NCBI RefSeq assembly: GCF_020740795.1
Contig: NC_067282.1
Location: forward strand, 147,174,858 to 147,238,857
DNA length: 64,000 nucleotides
Source of the DNA: Apus apus
Lineage: Eukaryota > Chordata > Aves > Apodiformes > Apodidae
Direction of reading: 5' to 3'
Shown one piece after another: positions 1 to 12,460 of the stretch. The notes under the pieces were generated by a model. That model had not been told where the DNA came from. It saw nothing but the letters and a program-made list of their open reading frames with translations, and made no database searches. Position 1 is the first letter of the stretch, and each line of letters opens with the position of its first letter. The position numbers and the translations under genes are program-made.

Positions 1-666
1 AATGAGGTTCCTAGGGACAGTCCCACTCTGTCACTTGTCACCACAGGGTGGGAGGAAACTGGAGAGTTTTGTTGCTAACATCATGCCTGTCTTTGATGCG
101 TCTATGTGAAATGCAGTTTTCCAAGGCTTGTGAACTTGTTGTATTTCTGAAACAGCAGCAGAACACTTAGCCCTATCATTAAAAGCATCCCTTGCTAAGT
201 TTTAGGTGCTTTCCCAATGTGAGGGAGCTTCTCAAATAAATAAGTTCAAAACCTCTATTTAATTTAATTTTTTCTGAGGGCAAACTGGCATACTCATTCT
301 GCCAGTTATTAGAGATGACTGACACCTTTCATCTGCAGTTTTCATGAAAAATTAGTCTAAACCAACATCAGCAGCAAAATTGCAGTGTAACAGTTAATGT
401 TTTGGAAAACCATAAGCAACCAGAAATGTTTTACTGTGGAAAGGGCAAAAGTTAGTCAGCTGGGTTGGAGCTGTGTGCCTCTAGATGGACATGATTGTAA
501 CCTGAGAAGACACTAGCATCAGCAACAGTTGCTGTATTTATCTTTGGGGTGTTACTCCCGAAATTGCAGGGTCAGTCCAGCTGAAGAGATGGGCTTTTAT
601 GGTTCCCCTGCTGCTGTCTTTTTACCGTCATTAATCATCTGGGACACATGACACTTTCTGTTGTAG
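1..666 (+). other. TBXAS1: TBXAS1 intron (partial)
   Basis: No coding similarity is visible, and the expected preceding exon with the ExxR motif is absent. The stretch ends in the acceptor at 661-666. No repeat was recognised. Confidence 0.75.
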
Positions 667-804
667 GTTCACCCGGGAAGCAGCTAAAGACTGCATAGTG
701 CTGGGGCAGCATATTCCGGCTGGGGCCGTCATTGAAATTGCAGTGGGACATCTCCACCACAACCCTGAGTTCTGGCCAGATCCTGAGAAGTTCATTCCTG
801 AGAG
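667..804 (+). CDS. TBXAS1: TBXAS1 coding exon, third from last
   Basis: Acceptor ttgtag at 661-666 and donor gtatgc at 805. The exon begins with the last base of an Arg codon, then FTREAAKDC, and ends PEKFIPE plus two bases of Arg. It covers the stretch after the P450 K helix up to the PERF motif. Confidence 0.92.
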
Positions 805-3800
805 GTATGCGGTGTAGTGCTTTCCATTCTTAGGCTGAAGTCCTTATTTGGGCCTGTTTAGATCAACAACCTGCCTTAAATGATGTTTCATGCATTAGGG
901 TGGACACAGGACTCCAGCCTGTCCAGTGGAGACACCAGATCCTGCTGGTCCTTCATAGCCACAGTCACCCACTATTCACCCCAAGCAGTATTCCCACTAA
1001 GAGGAGCACAAATTAATTATATCATAAAACATGTAATTTCTACCAAATTAGACAAGTGGTGATAGTGGTGCCTCCCACAGAAGGTGCACAGTTTGGCCAA
1101 GGTTGAAATGTGGTGCAGGTTTTCAGACTTGTTTCCAAATCAGATGTTGCAAATAGTGTCAACTATGGATACAGAAGTTCTGAAGTTGAGATCTTTTATT
1201 CACTGACATGGAGGTACCCAGGAAACTTGTGAAGATTCTGGGTGGTTTAGAGCAGCCTTTTCACCTAAGACCTTTTAACTGTGTGGGTACACTATGAGTG
1301 GGGAACCTACCCCAGCTTCCACTGGAAATTTGCTCTCCATAAATTAGGATCCTGCATTTTTAGCTCTGCCTGGACAGATGTGCTTTGACATAGAGCACTT
1401 ATTCTCTTCAACTGGAAGGGGGCACTGGCAAGTTGTGGTTTTATAACTATCTTAACAGCTGCGGAACTGAGGTTACAGGGAGAGTTTCAGCCTGATGTGG
1501 TGCTGTGCAGAAACGCAGTTTAGTTTTTTGTGCAGCTACCTTTTAGGCTGTTCTGTGGTCAGCTGCATTTTAAGCTAACAATACACTGGAAGTCTACTAA
1601 GAAAAAAGTGCATGCTCCACAAACAACAGGGTGTGAGGCATGCAGCCCAGAACCATCTTTGCCATTAAGACCACACACAGATAGTGTAGGTGGATTTGTA
1701 CAGTGCTCCTTCTGTAACAAATCTTGGCATGTGCTCTATCAATCAGCCATCTTAGGCCACGAAGAAGAGCAATGCCAGGGTTAGAGAAGTCCAGAGCTTT
1801 CGCTGGGGAGGAATGTTAGCAATAACTGTAAGTCTTGAGATATTGGGGTTTTTTAGCAACACTTACCTAGAAGTGTCTTAATTGTTTATTCACCACTTCA
1901 ACAGTAGTACGAAAGCACATCACAGGGTAAAATAGATAGTGGGGGCTGCAGTCCCCTGGGCTCAGATGATGTTGTTTGTTATCAACCTGAGATTAATGCC
2001 CTTTTGAAATTTCTCTGAGGAATTTCCAACACTCTTCCCACTTTGTATCAGTTGGTAAAGTTAGTAAAAATTATAAAAGAATAGCTTAACAATAAACAAA
2101 TTAATTTAGCTATAGCCTTTTTTACCCCTAATATTTTGGTTTGAATTCTACCTCAGGAATAATACAAGGGATACTCTGAATTTACCAGGATGATATATGG
2201 GGGTGAGCAAGTAAAGAACTGCATTAACCTGTTTGTATGGGGTATGCAAGAGTGCTCAGCACATGAATTAATGGTCCTTCAATCTCCAATTATGGACTTT
2301 TATTGTACTTTCTGCAGTAGTAACCCAATCTTAATTGGGATATCTAAGCATGGGGATGAGGTTGGCAGCAATACACAATATTATTTCAATATTATCTCAA
2401 AATAATCTGTATTAACTCCATCTCTTTCTACTCTGCATGAATTTTCTGTGTCTTAGCAGTCTTAAGTTCTTGCAAACCATATCCAAACAGATGAGAGATT
2501 TTCAGGGATGACCCTGTACATGAAGGACAGAAAATTTATCCACATACAGAACCAGAAAAATACACCTATACTTCCAGAACAGCTCCAAATACCTTAAGGC
2601 ATGGGAGGACTATGTAGATTTCCAGGGTAATGCCATTGCTGTAAAGTTTTGCTTGTTTTAAGGAACCACTCAGCACAGGTCAGGATGAGCCTCACCTTGC
2701 TGATTAGGTATTGGCCTTGACTCAAACTCTGTGCTCCTGTCTGTACATATTCTGTGCAGTATACATGCATCTTTGCACATGTTGACAAACAGATTTACTT
2801 TTTTTTTTTTTCCTTGGACTGCTATTCAAATAAGAGTTTTGTTTCCTTCCTTGTGGAGAAAAAAGAAAGGCTAATTTCTGATGGGTTGATCAGGTGCTTT
2901 AAAGCTAGCTAGTTGATGCAGATCTGCATACAGACTGCCACATTACTCAGTCTTTTTAACTGGACTGAGGTACAGAGCTCTACGACCAGAACTGTCTGCA
3001 GTTTCAGTGTTTCCCAACTGGGAACTTAGTCTCTTTGGGCCAAGAGCATAAAGAAGGGCTGTACTGAATTGTAATGACTCTCTTCCATGGCCTGTCCAAT
3101 CCCATGAGATTTCATCTCCCCTTGCAAGCTTCAAAGAGAAATTCCCATTGATCTGCAGCTGCTGTGCACAGCAGGGAAGCGCTGTTGCTAAGTGTGTTTA
3201 GTCCACATTGCAGCCTGTAAATTTCCATTTAGCTGTAATCTCTCCCTCATAGATGCAAAGGTCTACACAGCTAGCATGTCTACACCTGAAATTATCATGC
3301 TTCTGAGCATGGTCATCAAAGGAAGGCAAGTCATTAAAGACAGACTGGAAGTAATACCAACGTATTACTGATGTCCTCTCCTGGAATCACCAGCTGACAA
3401 AGTCTGATGGCCATAAATCAATTATCTGTTTACTTAAGACTGACAGCCCCATCAGGATATAATCTATCAATAGTCCCCTTGACCTCTCCATTAAGACCAA
3501 TTGAAATAACTATCTTTTGAGATGTAAATGAAGAGCATGGAATTAGGAGCAAAAAAACAGTTCTTGAAGCAGTTTCCATCTTTGCACCTTCTAGGTTTAC
3601 AGAGGAGGCCAAGAAGGAACGACATCCCTTTGCATACCTGCCTTTTGGTGCTGGACCCCGTGGCTGCATTGGCATGAAAATGGGTTTGCTGGAGACAAAA
3701 ATTACTCTATTGAGGATTTTGCAGAAGTTTCAATTTAAGACCTGCCCAGAGACTGAGGTTCGTACATCCAGAGGCTTAAAGACCACACTTGTCAACTTCA

Positions 3801-4446
3801 GGACAGTGTGTCCTGACAGAAAGACTTGCCTTTGTCACTTTCTCTTCATTTGACAAAACTGCTCAAGCCAATTCCATAATAAGGAGGGACATGGGGACTG
3901 GATTGCATGTTTTAATCAAGATGTGATTTAACCTTTATGATTTTTCCACCAAAAGGAACAGTTACAAAGCCCTGCCTTAGTGAAGAGCAGTGTAGCAAAA
4001 TGACAGACAAAATACCTTGATTTATGCTGGGTGAGAACAGGTGTACTTCTTTCATGGGATCTCAGCACTTTAGTATATGCCTATTGCTATATACATTACA
4101 CCTGCACTCAGCAGCTCTAGAATTTACAGAGTTAATTTCTTTCTGTTCAGTTCTACAGTATACTTGGGCAACCAATGCCTCAGCCTCTGGCTGTAAATTC
4201 TCTTTAATATAATACTACCACAGCTGAATGTAAAACAAGTACTTTACAGCCTCCACAGTAATCCTGGTATGAACTGATCCCCTAGCAAAAATGTCTGTCT
4301 GAATGTGGGGGTGTTATACACACATACACAAATACCTACAACTCTACATAAGGTGTTCTTTTTTCTTCCAGATTCCTTTGCAGCTGAAATCAAAAGCCAC
4401 ACTTGGACCAAAAAATGGAGTCTACATTATCCTAGAATCTCGCTAA
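667..4446 (+). CDS. TBXAS1: Thromboxane A synthase 1 (CYP5A1), C-terminal coding exons (5' part outside window)
   Basis: Three exons join in frame: 667-804, 3595-3757 and 4372-4446, encoding the C-terminal end (about 125 residues) of a cytochrome P450. The family is an ER-membrane haem enzyme that isomerises prostaglandin H2 to thromboxane A2 in platelets and macrophages. Visible motifs are the FTREAAKDC...[12 protein letters not shown] segment that follows the K helix, the [11 protein letters not shown] segment and the haem-ligand motif [10 protein letters not shown], in which the Cys is intact. The C-terminus [14 protein letters not shown] closely matches mammalian TBXAS1 from memory and differs from CYP3A, the nearest alternative. 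All junctions are AG/GT and phases agree (804 ends AG, 3595 supplies G to make Arg; 3757/4372 are phase 0). The I helix, ExxR motif and N-terminal anchor must lie before base 1. The gene converges on PARP12. Confidence 0.93.
805..3594 (+). other. TBXAS1: TBXAS1 intron, 2.8 kb
   Basis: Non-coding sequence between two in-phase exons. It holds a short T run near 2795-2811. Small ORFs here (for example 1530-1784 and 2190-2405) show no family similarity and no splice support. Confidence 0.85.
3595..3757 (+). CDS. TBXAS1: TBXAS1 haem-binding exon
   Basis: Acceptor ttctag ends at 3594 and donor gttcgt starts at 3758 (a slightly weak donor). The exon encodes 54 residues after the split Arg, including [14 protein letters not shown]. 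This fits the P450 signature FxxGxRxCxG with the proximal Cys ligand present, followed by the L-helix segment [16 protein letters not shown]. Confidence 0.95.
3758..4371 (+). other. TBXAS1: TBXAS1 last intron, 614 bp
   Basis: Bounded by donor gttcgt and a strong polypyrimidine acceptor. Nothing else was recognised inside. Confidence 0.85.
4372..4446 (+). CDS. TBXAS1: TBXAS1 last coding exon with stop
   Basis: A pyrimidine-rich acceptor (ttttttcttccag) ends at 4371. The exon encodes 24 residues ending ILESR, then TAA at 4444-4446. The segment [18 protein letters not shown] is diagnostic for thromboxane synthase among P450s. Confidence 0.93.
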   Translation: MPLQLKSKATLGPKNGVYIILESR

Positions 4447-4790
4447 AAGAAAATGTGCATCCTAAGCCTCCTGGGATGGGACCCCTTGTTCAGTCACTCA
4501 CTGGGTATAATTATTTTTCACAACCTCAAAGGCAGGCAGGAGCCTAAGTCCCACTGATGGTCAGTAGGTACAGGTTCACTACCCTCCTGTGGGAGAGCCT
4601 CCAGTCACTTTTTAAAATGAGATGTGGGCTCCATAGTATTTTTGGTGGATTTCAAATTGCTGTGAATAGTATCTGTAAAGAAGCATCCCACTTTCACTTG
4701 CTTTTCTACATTACACTTCTTTTCACTCCTCTTTGGGAATGCTTTCTTCATGCTCAAGTTCAATAAATGGAGCATATGATGAGCGCACAC
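4447..4790 (+). other. TBXAS1: TBXAS1 3' UTR
   Basis: Runs from the stop codon to shortly past the AATAAA at 4762-4767. A TG-rich tract (tgatgagcgcacacatg) follows, as expected downstream of a cleavage site. The end point is inferred. Confidence 0.7.
4762..4767 (+). terminator. TBXAS1: Polyadenylation signal AATAAA of TBXAS1
   Basis: A canonical hexamer 316 bp after the TBXAS1 stop codon. It is the first AATAAA after the stop. Confidence 0.7.
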
Positions 4791-5699
4791 ATGATTTACA
4801 ATAGGTTTTAATTACAATTCATTATCTCAGACATCCTTCTTATGCACTTATAAGTCTCTACTGTAGCAAAAGCCCCTGAAGAACCACAGTTATAGCAGAC
4901 AACCTGTATTTTATCATGAGCCCTGCTAAAAATCAGAGCTGAGTCTCCTGCACAATGCTTGATATCTCCCTGTACCTGTAAAGTGGAAGCAGTTGCACCT
5001 TCTTCATTCTTCTTATTTGAAATGCAACTAGATTAACAATTTGCACTTGGCACATTGTATCAACATGACTGAAAAGGAATGAAGATCCCTTGTTTGCCAG
5101 TTAAATTTGAATAGCTAAGACCAAAGAAATGAGGAGACAGCCATTTTTGCTGGCTACTGAACTGCTGTTGGAAAGGTGGAGAAAAGAAGGTACAAATTAA
5201 AGAAAAGCAGGAAGACTGGAGGAAATTGATGAGTAATCTGATGGTGTTGGTACAACATGTTCTTCATGTTGAAACTTTTCATTTCCAAGCACTGCAGCTG
5301 GCACCATCCTTGTCCTGCATGCACTAAAGCAAATGACAAAGGAGTGGGATCCAGGATCATCAGTCCCAGCAACTCTCCTGTTTCCTTATGTGATCCTGGA
5401 ATAGGTCACATCCCAAGTGGCTCACTACACTTGGGAAGGAACTTGTCTGACTGTCAGCTGTAGCAGCACTATTGATCCACCCACACTGTATGACTGGGCA
5501 CACACTTCTTCACAGCCAAAGCAGTTGTGCACTTCCACTCTTCACATTCCCTTAATGCTCTTTCCTACAAAGCTCTTCACTCACCACACAGCTAGTGGAG
5601 CATCCCACAGATTTCCTTCAGTGGGCACCACAAGCTGGTTTGCTGTACAAGAAAACCATGAGAGGAGATGGGAGATGGTCTCAGTGTCCTTATTGTTCC

Positions 5700-5727
5700 T
5701 TTTTTTTTAAAAAAAAAAAAAAAAAAT
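5700..5727. repeat. Homopolymer T/A tract
   Basis: A run of T immediately followed by a long run of A. It may be the scar of a retrotransposed tail or plain slippage. No attached element was recognised. Confidence 0.6.
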
Positions 5728-7277
5728 TATGATTACGAAAAATTCTTATAGCACCATAAAAATATAGAAGCACATTTTGATTTTTTTGCAAGTGTTGACC
5801 TTCTGCCTGCTAACGTGCTCTGCTCAAGATTTCTTTAGGGACAGCATCTCTCTTGGTTGTATACACAGAGAAGTGTCATGGCAGCAGGAGGGAGAGGCTG
5901 ACTGCTCAGTTTCACTGCAAGGATTGCTGGAAGGAGCCATCTGCTCACTGAACCCTAGTTAGTTCCATAGTTTCTCTCCAGCAAGCACCTTTTGCTGCCT
6001 TCTTCCCACATGCTGCCTTAACACTGATCAAATTACTGTATCTATCTCCTGGAAGATTTTGTCTCTCTCTCATGGGATTTTTTTAATATTCTTTTTTATT
6101 CAAACCAGGACTGTACAGGTAATAGTGGTGAGGTACTGACCTGGCAGTCTTGGAATTGTGCCTGTTTCCATGGAGGATCTCTGGCATGCAAAACAGAAGT
6201 GCCCTGTTACAGAAACACTGATTATACTAATTACTGATTGAGTGATTGTTATTTGTTTGAAAAACAACACACTGTATATGCTCTAGTTTCTACATGTTAG
6301 CTATAATTTTTCCCGCTTGGAAATAGTGTGCAGGCAACTGATTTACTGTACAGCTTATACTTAATAACTGGTAAAAAGCTGGATGGGCCTTACCTAAAAA
6401 CTTCTCGTCTGTCTGAACGAGCAGGAAGATCATTACAGTCTGAAATCAGCTGTCAAAGGCTTGTTTGACCCTTCAAGATTTGTTAATGTTTGTTTTTCCT
6501 TGTGTGAATTAGCAAGTCTTTGTGTGCTTCGTTTTTGGCCAAATACTCCAAGCCTAAGTCAAGCTTGTGCATTTCTTCCATACGCTGGAAGAATGGACTG
6601 TTGCAGCTTCTCTGAATGCTGTTTATATCCTCAATATTTAAACACAAAAAGTGCCACTAATATGCAGAGGAGTTGAACAAGTCATGTTTCTATGCCTGTA
6701 CAGAGCATTAGCATGTTGTTGACTCCCTTGGAAAATAACAGTACTGCAGTGACTGCAACTCTGCATCACGTTTTTCAGGCTTGGAAACAGTACCAAGAGT
6801 CTTTCTCAGCAGCTCCTAAGTTGAATGCAGACAGTACATGTTCAAGTAAACTCATTTGAGTCTGCACTAACATTTTTTTCCACAATCCTGCAATGTTTTC
6901 TGGTTAGGAAGTATTACCCATTTTCACCTGTTAGTTTGTAGTGGTATGGAATAGAGGAGTTATTTTTGCAGTTGTGAGCCAAGTTAGATCTCTGGAAGCA
7001 CATAATCCTTTCTTCTAAGTGCAGGCCTAGAGAAACAGCTAGAGAAATAAGATAGAGAGAAGGCAGCCAACTTTCCAGAAATAAAGGAAGAGCCCCAAGC
7101 TATTCTTTCCTTTTAAACAACAGCTGCTGGTACAGTCACCAGACACTGAACAGACATTTTACCAGGTTACTTAATGATGCTGGCCCTGGCTTTGGCTGCA
7201 TGGGCTCAGCAACACACCTGAATAGCAAGTTGTCTTGAGGGACCTGCACTGCTCTAGCCCCCTGGAAGCACACAGTC

Positions 7278-7535
7278 ACAAAAAAACCCCACAACACAAC
7301 AAAACCCAAACCCAAAACAACAAAAAACAAGACACAGGACTCACAGCAGCTCTCCAAAACAGAAACTGGTAATATGTTAAGCACAGTGTGCTTGTGCACC
7401 CATTTAACATGGTCCTGAAATGATCCTGAGCAGAGCTGGCTTTAGGATTCATAAAAAAACCCCCACAAAACCAACCAACCAAAAAAACCCCTCAAATCTA
7501 CAAAAAAAAAACAACCCCAAAACCCAAACCAAAAC
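7278..7535. repeat. A/C-rich low-complexity blocks
   Basis: Two blocks (about 7278-7335 and 7455-7535) consist almost only of A and C, with motifs such as acaaaacccaaaccc and ccaaccaaccaa. Opposite-strand GT-rich equivalents occur near 49100-49167. They explain the spurious minus-strand ORFs rich in Val, Phe and Leu at this place. Confidence 0.7.
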
Positions 7536-8788
7536 AAGGCATTATGTTTATAGTTGCAAGGTCAAAACATAATTTTATATCCTTACGTTCTGGTAACTAT
7601 TAGCACGTCTGTTACAGCATGCTTCAGTCAACAGCAGTTGAGTCTAGGGGTGAACAAGGAAGCTGATTTAAAATAATTTCTCTCCTCAGAAACAGTAAGT
7701 GGGTTTTCTTGCATTCCTGAGCTCTGAGTTTGTTTAAAATTGGGCATGTCTGTTTTACAGAAGGGTTTTAGTCATTCTCTGACAGCTGATATAAAGCAAA
7801 GGCTGCTTGGTAAAGGAAAGCTTCTATTAAAAACATCTTCTGGGACTTTGCAATGATTACAGCAAGCTGTCAGAATAAAATGGCATTTTTAATGAGACTG
7901 CTGATACAGAAAACCCTTACTGTTTTGTACTTTATAAATAGTATTCCTAGAAAAATTCAGATGGGTGTTAGAAATGATTATGCAAATTTGTCTATTCTTA
8001 CCTGAAATTAAACTGCAGAATGTCCTCTCTGTGTGTGATAGTTTCTGAAATGACCACCTTCTCATTTCCCTTTGTTAAATGATGGACACAGTTTCACCTA
8101 ATATCAGAGTCTTCTATGCATTTTCAGTAGTAAATGTGCTAAAAGAATTAAAAACTGTCTTATAAACTTTATTTCATTGCTTGGTTTGCACTGGCCCAAC
8201 TCTCTTTCTTCTGACTGTGAAAAGTCTGATCAGTCTCTAAGATGTTTGCTCCCTGCACTGCTGGGTTCAAGAAGGGAGCAGGATTCCTTCAAGTGCTAGG
8301 ATTTTTGCCAGAAGAGAATGAATTTGTGACCTGGCCTGAAGCAAGAAACACAAGGGAACTATTCAGGCTGGAGAAGCTTATTTCCTGGTAAAACACGTAA
8401 GCACCAGTAACCCTGGCTATTTGACAAACAGCTATGCCTCCCGGATTTTGCGCTGGAAGTACTGCAAGCAGTGTAGCATTTCCACAACTGCCCTTTGGCT
8501 CAAAGGCAGCTCTAAGGAACAGTTTCTAAGAAGCAAAGTGCAAGTCTTCTCCAAGCCAAGCAGCACGGAGCACACTACCATAGCTGGTATGTGCCACCCA
8601 CTTCAGTTCCTCTTATCCACCACCCCTGCTTCACCAGGCTGCAGGAATGCAACCTGGGTATTCTGCAGCCGCTCCTTTGCTGCACAGGGTGCGGGGGGGG
8701 GATGTGCACACAGGATTTTTTTGACACCCACATCTTATTTAGGCAGAGTATCATGACAAACCTGAGTACAGATAAAACATTAAATGGT

Positions 8789-8850
8789 GTAGTGGGTTAA
8801 CCTTGGCTGGCTACCCTACCCAGCCCAGTGAGAGGGGGCCAGGGGTTCAT
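8789..8850 (-). mobile_element. Probable LTR fragment
   Basis: The stretch gtagtgggttaaccttggctgg followed by a cagcccagtgagag segment resembles the inverted 3' terminus of the avian LTRs found elsewhere in this window (compare 10497 and 20760). Its far end is not defined. Confidence 0.35.
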
Positions 8851-10496
8851 CAACTACCATGCTCCATACCACACTACTGGCAGAGCAAAGTTCTTTGCCT
8901 TCTGCTGGCTTGCTAGGATGGACTTGTTATCAAAAAAGAAAACAACCTTCACAACTTATCTTTCTCCTCCTTATTATGCTTATTACGCTGTTCCTGCTGT
9001 CTCTGCAGCCAAGAGATATCCTCCCAACTCAGAAAAGTTTCATTATCAATTTTTGTCTGAAGTTTAGAATTAATGCAAACAACTCTTTAATTTGTTCATT
9101 TCTAAATGCAATCCAAACAGCTGTAGAGGGACTCCACTACATAGAGGAAATAGTGCCTTTAGTATTAAGAGAGAAAACCATAACATGGAATTTAATAATT
9201 TGAATACCTGCTCATTTACTACACACAAAAAACTACCATTCCAGTTTCAAAAGTGGAAAACATCGTAACTTTTGTGTGCGTTAATGGAGAAATAATACAT
9301 GACAAAGTAACACAACCAGCCATTTTAGTCCAGTTACTTTAATTACATATGCACACATACACACACTTTTACATCCCCTTCAAGAATTGTTATTAAAAAT
9401 AACTAGCCATCAAAAATGTCATTAGAAAAACTTTTGTGCATAACAAATGTTTGTTTCAATTTCATGGAAAAATACTACTGTGACTTCAGCTATTCCAATT
9501 TTTAGCTGAAATGCTGGTTATTTGCAGAGAAAGAAAGGCATACTACTAGCAATCTCATTTGCCATGAATGTGTGGATTAAACATGGTTTTTGTTTTGGCA
9601 GAAAAATCTGATTCTGCACAGGTATGAAAGCTTTCATACCTCATGATCTCCTCCTCAATGAATGCAGCATTTGCTGAAAAGCTCATTTGCTATCGTGGGG
9701 TTTACCATCTATGTTCTATTACAAATCTTTCAAAAGAAATAATACAGTCAACTTACTTTTCAACATCCTGTGTTTTAACACAAACAGAAGTATTTCCCTT
9801 TATATATCATGCTGCTGGTTTTATAGTTCATATAAATAGGGGTTCTGAAGAGCCATACTCCAGCTGCTCATGGTTCACAATGCTGAAGTAACAGTCACCC
9901 TGTGTACACCTGTCATCATCCAGATGAAGTATATAGAAGTGCTTATAGAATATAGTTAGAGATGAGCTTTTTTTGATCCTATACAAAGTATCTCTTAAGG
10001 CTTTTTGCAGTACACCATTTAACTTTAATCTTAAGAAATACTTGACAGTTCAAGGTTTTTCATTACCTGCATATAGGTATGCTGACTAATATCTTTTGCT
10101 GGGAACAGATTTTTAAAGGTTTCAGCTCTGTAAGCATGTAATTCCTGTAAGAAGTCCAAAGACACCTTGATTACACAGGTTACCAGTGCATCTCCTGCAA
10201 CCAAAGGGGCAGTACCTAATGCTGTCCTTCCCAACAGCTGTCAGAGAACTATGAAGTTGCTCCACAGAAACAAAGTATTGCTAATCAAGCAGTGCAAGCA
10301 GTGTATTTCACTCTGAAGTATGAGATTCTCAAGTGATGGGATGAGTTGCCTTCTTTTCCTCCTCCCTGGCAGCTGCCAGCACTCTCTCATCTGCTAAAGT
10401 GAGTGTCATTAATGATTTGGGTTCTCACAGACCTAAAATACTGCACTTATTTGATAGAGTAAGTCAATTGAGTAGCACAGCACCAAGCAACCCTTG

Positions 10497-11035
10497 TGTG
10501 GTGGTTTAATCCCAGCCAGCAACTAAGGGTCACCCTCCCGCCCTGCCCCCAGTGGGATGGCGAAAAGAATCCAGGGAGGAAAAGAAGAAAAGGCAAAACT
10601 CATAGGTTGAGATCAAGACAGTTTAATAAGACAAAAAAAGGAAGAGAGTAATAATAATAGTAAAAGATCATACAAAACAAGTTATGTACAATGCAACTGC
10701 TCACCACCCACTGACCGATGCCCAGCCCACCCCACCCCCAAACAGCAATTGCCACCTCCCAGCCAACTCCTGCCCAGTTATATGCTGAGCAGGATGTCCT
10801 GTGGTACAGCCAGTTTGGGTCAGTTGTCCTGGCTGTGCCCCTTCTCCCAGCTTCTTCTGCACCTCCAGCCTTTTTGCTGGCAAGGCATGAGAAGCTGAAA
10901 AGTCCTTTACTTGATGCTTAGCAACAACTAAAACATCAGTGTGTTATCAACATCACTCTCATACTAAATCTGAAACGCAGTACTATAGCAGCTACCAGGA
11001 AGAAAATTAACTCTGTCCTGGCTGAAACCAGGACA
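10497..11035 (-). mobile_element. Solo LTR, avian ERV (ERVL-like) family A
   Basis: On the minus strand it starts TGTCCTGGTTTCAGCCAGGA and ends in ...TTAAACCACCACA, about 539 bp, with TG...CA ends. It shares blocks with the LTR at 25733-26305 (TTGATAACACAC, ATGTTTTAGTTG-type, and the inverted counterparts of GGGCATCGGTC). No gag or pol flanks it, so it is a solo LTR. No convincing target-site duplication was seen. It lies between TBXAS1 and PARP12. Confidence 0.85.
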
Positions 11036-11142
11036 TCCTGTTATGCTTCTTGTCTTTGGTATTTGCTTCAAAAGAGAAAATTAACGTGAAAATAAGTCTC
11101 TGCTCCTTTTCAAGCAACTTAAAATTCAGAGTCCTTGTTGGT

Positions 11143-12460
11143 GAATCACAGAATGGTAGGGGTTGGAAGGGACCTCTAGAGATCATCTAGTCCAACCCTG
11201 CCCTGCCAGAGCAGGTTCACCTAGAGCAGGTTGCACAAGATGCTGTCCAGGCAAGTTCTGAATGTCTCCAGAGATGGAGACTCTACAACTACTCTGGGTG
11301 GCATGTTTCAGTGTTCTGCCACCCTCAAAGTAAAGAAGTTCCTCCTCATGTTTAGATGGAACTTCTGTTAAAGTCTGTCACCCATTACCTCTTGTCCTGT
11401 CACTGAGCACCACTGAAAAACTACTGGCCCCATCCTCCTGACACCCACACTTTCAGTATTTATATGCATTGATAAGATCCCCCATCAGTCTTCTCCAGTC
11501 CAAAAAGTCCCAAGTCATTCAGCCTTTCCTCATAAGAGAGATGTTCTAGTGCCCTAATAATCTTTGTAGCCCTTCACTGTACCCCCTCCAGCAGTTCCCT
11601 GTCCTTCTTGAACCGGGGAGCCCGGAACTGGACACAGTTTTCCAGATGCAGCCTCACCAGGGCAGAGTGAGGGGAAGGATAACCTCCCTTGACCTGCTTG
11701 CCACGTTCTTCTTGGAGCACCCTACGATGCTACTGCCCTTCTTGGCCACAAGGGCACATTAGCTGGCTCATGGTCATCCTGTTGTCCACCAGAATTCTTT
11801 TTCCACAGGGCTGCTTTGCAGCAGGTCAGCCCCTAACCTGTAGGGATACATGGGGTTGTTCTGCCCTAGGTGCAGTATCTGACACTTGCCTTTGTTGAAT
11901 TTTGTAAGGTTTCTCTCTGCCCAACTCTCCAGCCTTTCCAGGTCACTCTGGATGGCAGCATAACCCTCTGGTGTGTCAGTCACCACTCCCAGTTTTGTGT
12001 CATCAGCAAATTTGCTAATGGTGCACTCTATCCCTTTGTCTAGGTCATTGATGAATATATTGAACAGGACTGGACCCAGTACTGACCTCTGGGGAAGACC
12101 ACTTGTTATTGACCTCCAACTAGACTCTCTAATCACAACCCTCTGAACTCTATCTTTTAGCCAGTTTTCAATCCAACCCTCAGTCCATTCATCTAACCCA
12201 CACTTCCTAAGCTTGCCTATGAGGATGCTGTGGGAGATGGTGTTGGATGCCTTGCTGAAGTCCTGGACAACATCCACCACCCTCCCCTCCTCTATCCAGT
12301 CATGCCCATGTAGTAGGCTACCAGATTAGTCAAATATGACTTCCCCTTGGTGAATCCATGTTGACTAATTCTGATAACCTTCTTTTCCTCCACATGCTTT
12401 GAGATGATGCCCAGAACACGCTGTTCTATCATCTTTCCTGGGTCTCCCTTCTTGCCCTGA
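11143..12460 (-). mobile_element. CR1 LINE retrotransposon, 5'-truncated and decayed
   Basis: The minus strand encodes part of a CR1 ORF2 reverse transcriptase. It includes [19 protein letters not shown], the segment DFSKASNTISHSILIGKLRK, SVLGPVLFNIFINDL and the catalytic FADD motif in SKFADDTKLG. Downstream, in another frame, are remnants of SALVRPHLEYC and FKKDRELLE. The 3' end at 11143 is the classic inverted CR1 tail (aatcacagaatggtaggggttggaagggacc). Stops and frame breaks make it inactive. The 5' edge near 12460 is approximate. It lies just downstream of PARP12 in the same orientation. Confidence 0.92.
11774..12280 (-). pseudogene. CR1 ORF2 reverse transcriptase remnant (168 codons open)
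   Basis: This is the longest open stretch of the CR1 reverse transcriptase domain. It covers the region before FADD through the segment CQILHLGQNNPMYPYRLGAD. A frame break separates it from the 12292-12567 segment, which carries the upstream [16 protein letters not shown] part, and another follows before 11774. Its family is avian/reptilian CR1 ORF2, a target-primed retrotransposase. Confidence 0.88.

Larger units (their letters stand above)
4791..10496. other. TBXAS1-PARP12 convergent intergenic region, part 1
   Basis: No gene was recognised. It holds a T/A homopolymer tract (about 5700-5727), A/C-rich low-complexity blocks (about 7278-7535) and a probable LTR scrap near 8790. The ORFs present (up to 114 codons, at 8421-9203) lack family similarity and overlap each other in different frames. 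Confidence 0.6.

Noticed and set aside
7136-7482. Minus-strand ORFs resembling hydrophobic membrane segments
   Set aside because: They are translations of an A/C low-complexity tract (Val/Leu/Phe/Gly-rich on the reverse strand).
8421-9203. Overlapping plus-strand ORFs of 69-114 codons
   Set aside because: They overlap each other in different frames, partly cover an LTR scrap, and show no recognised motif or splice context.
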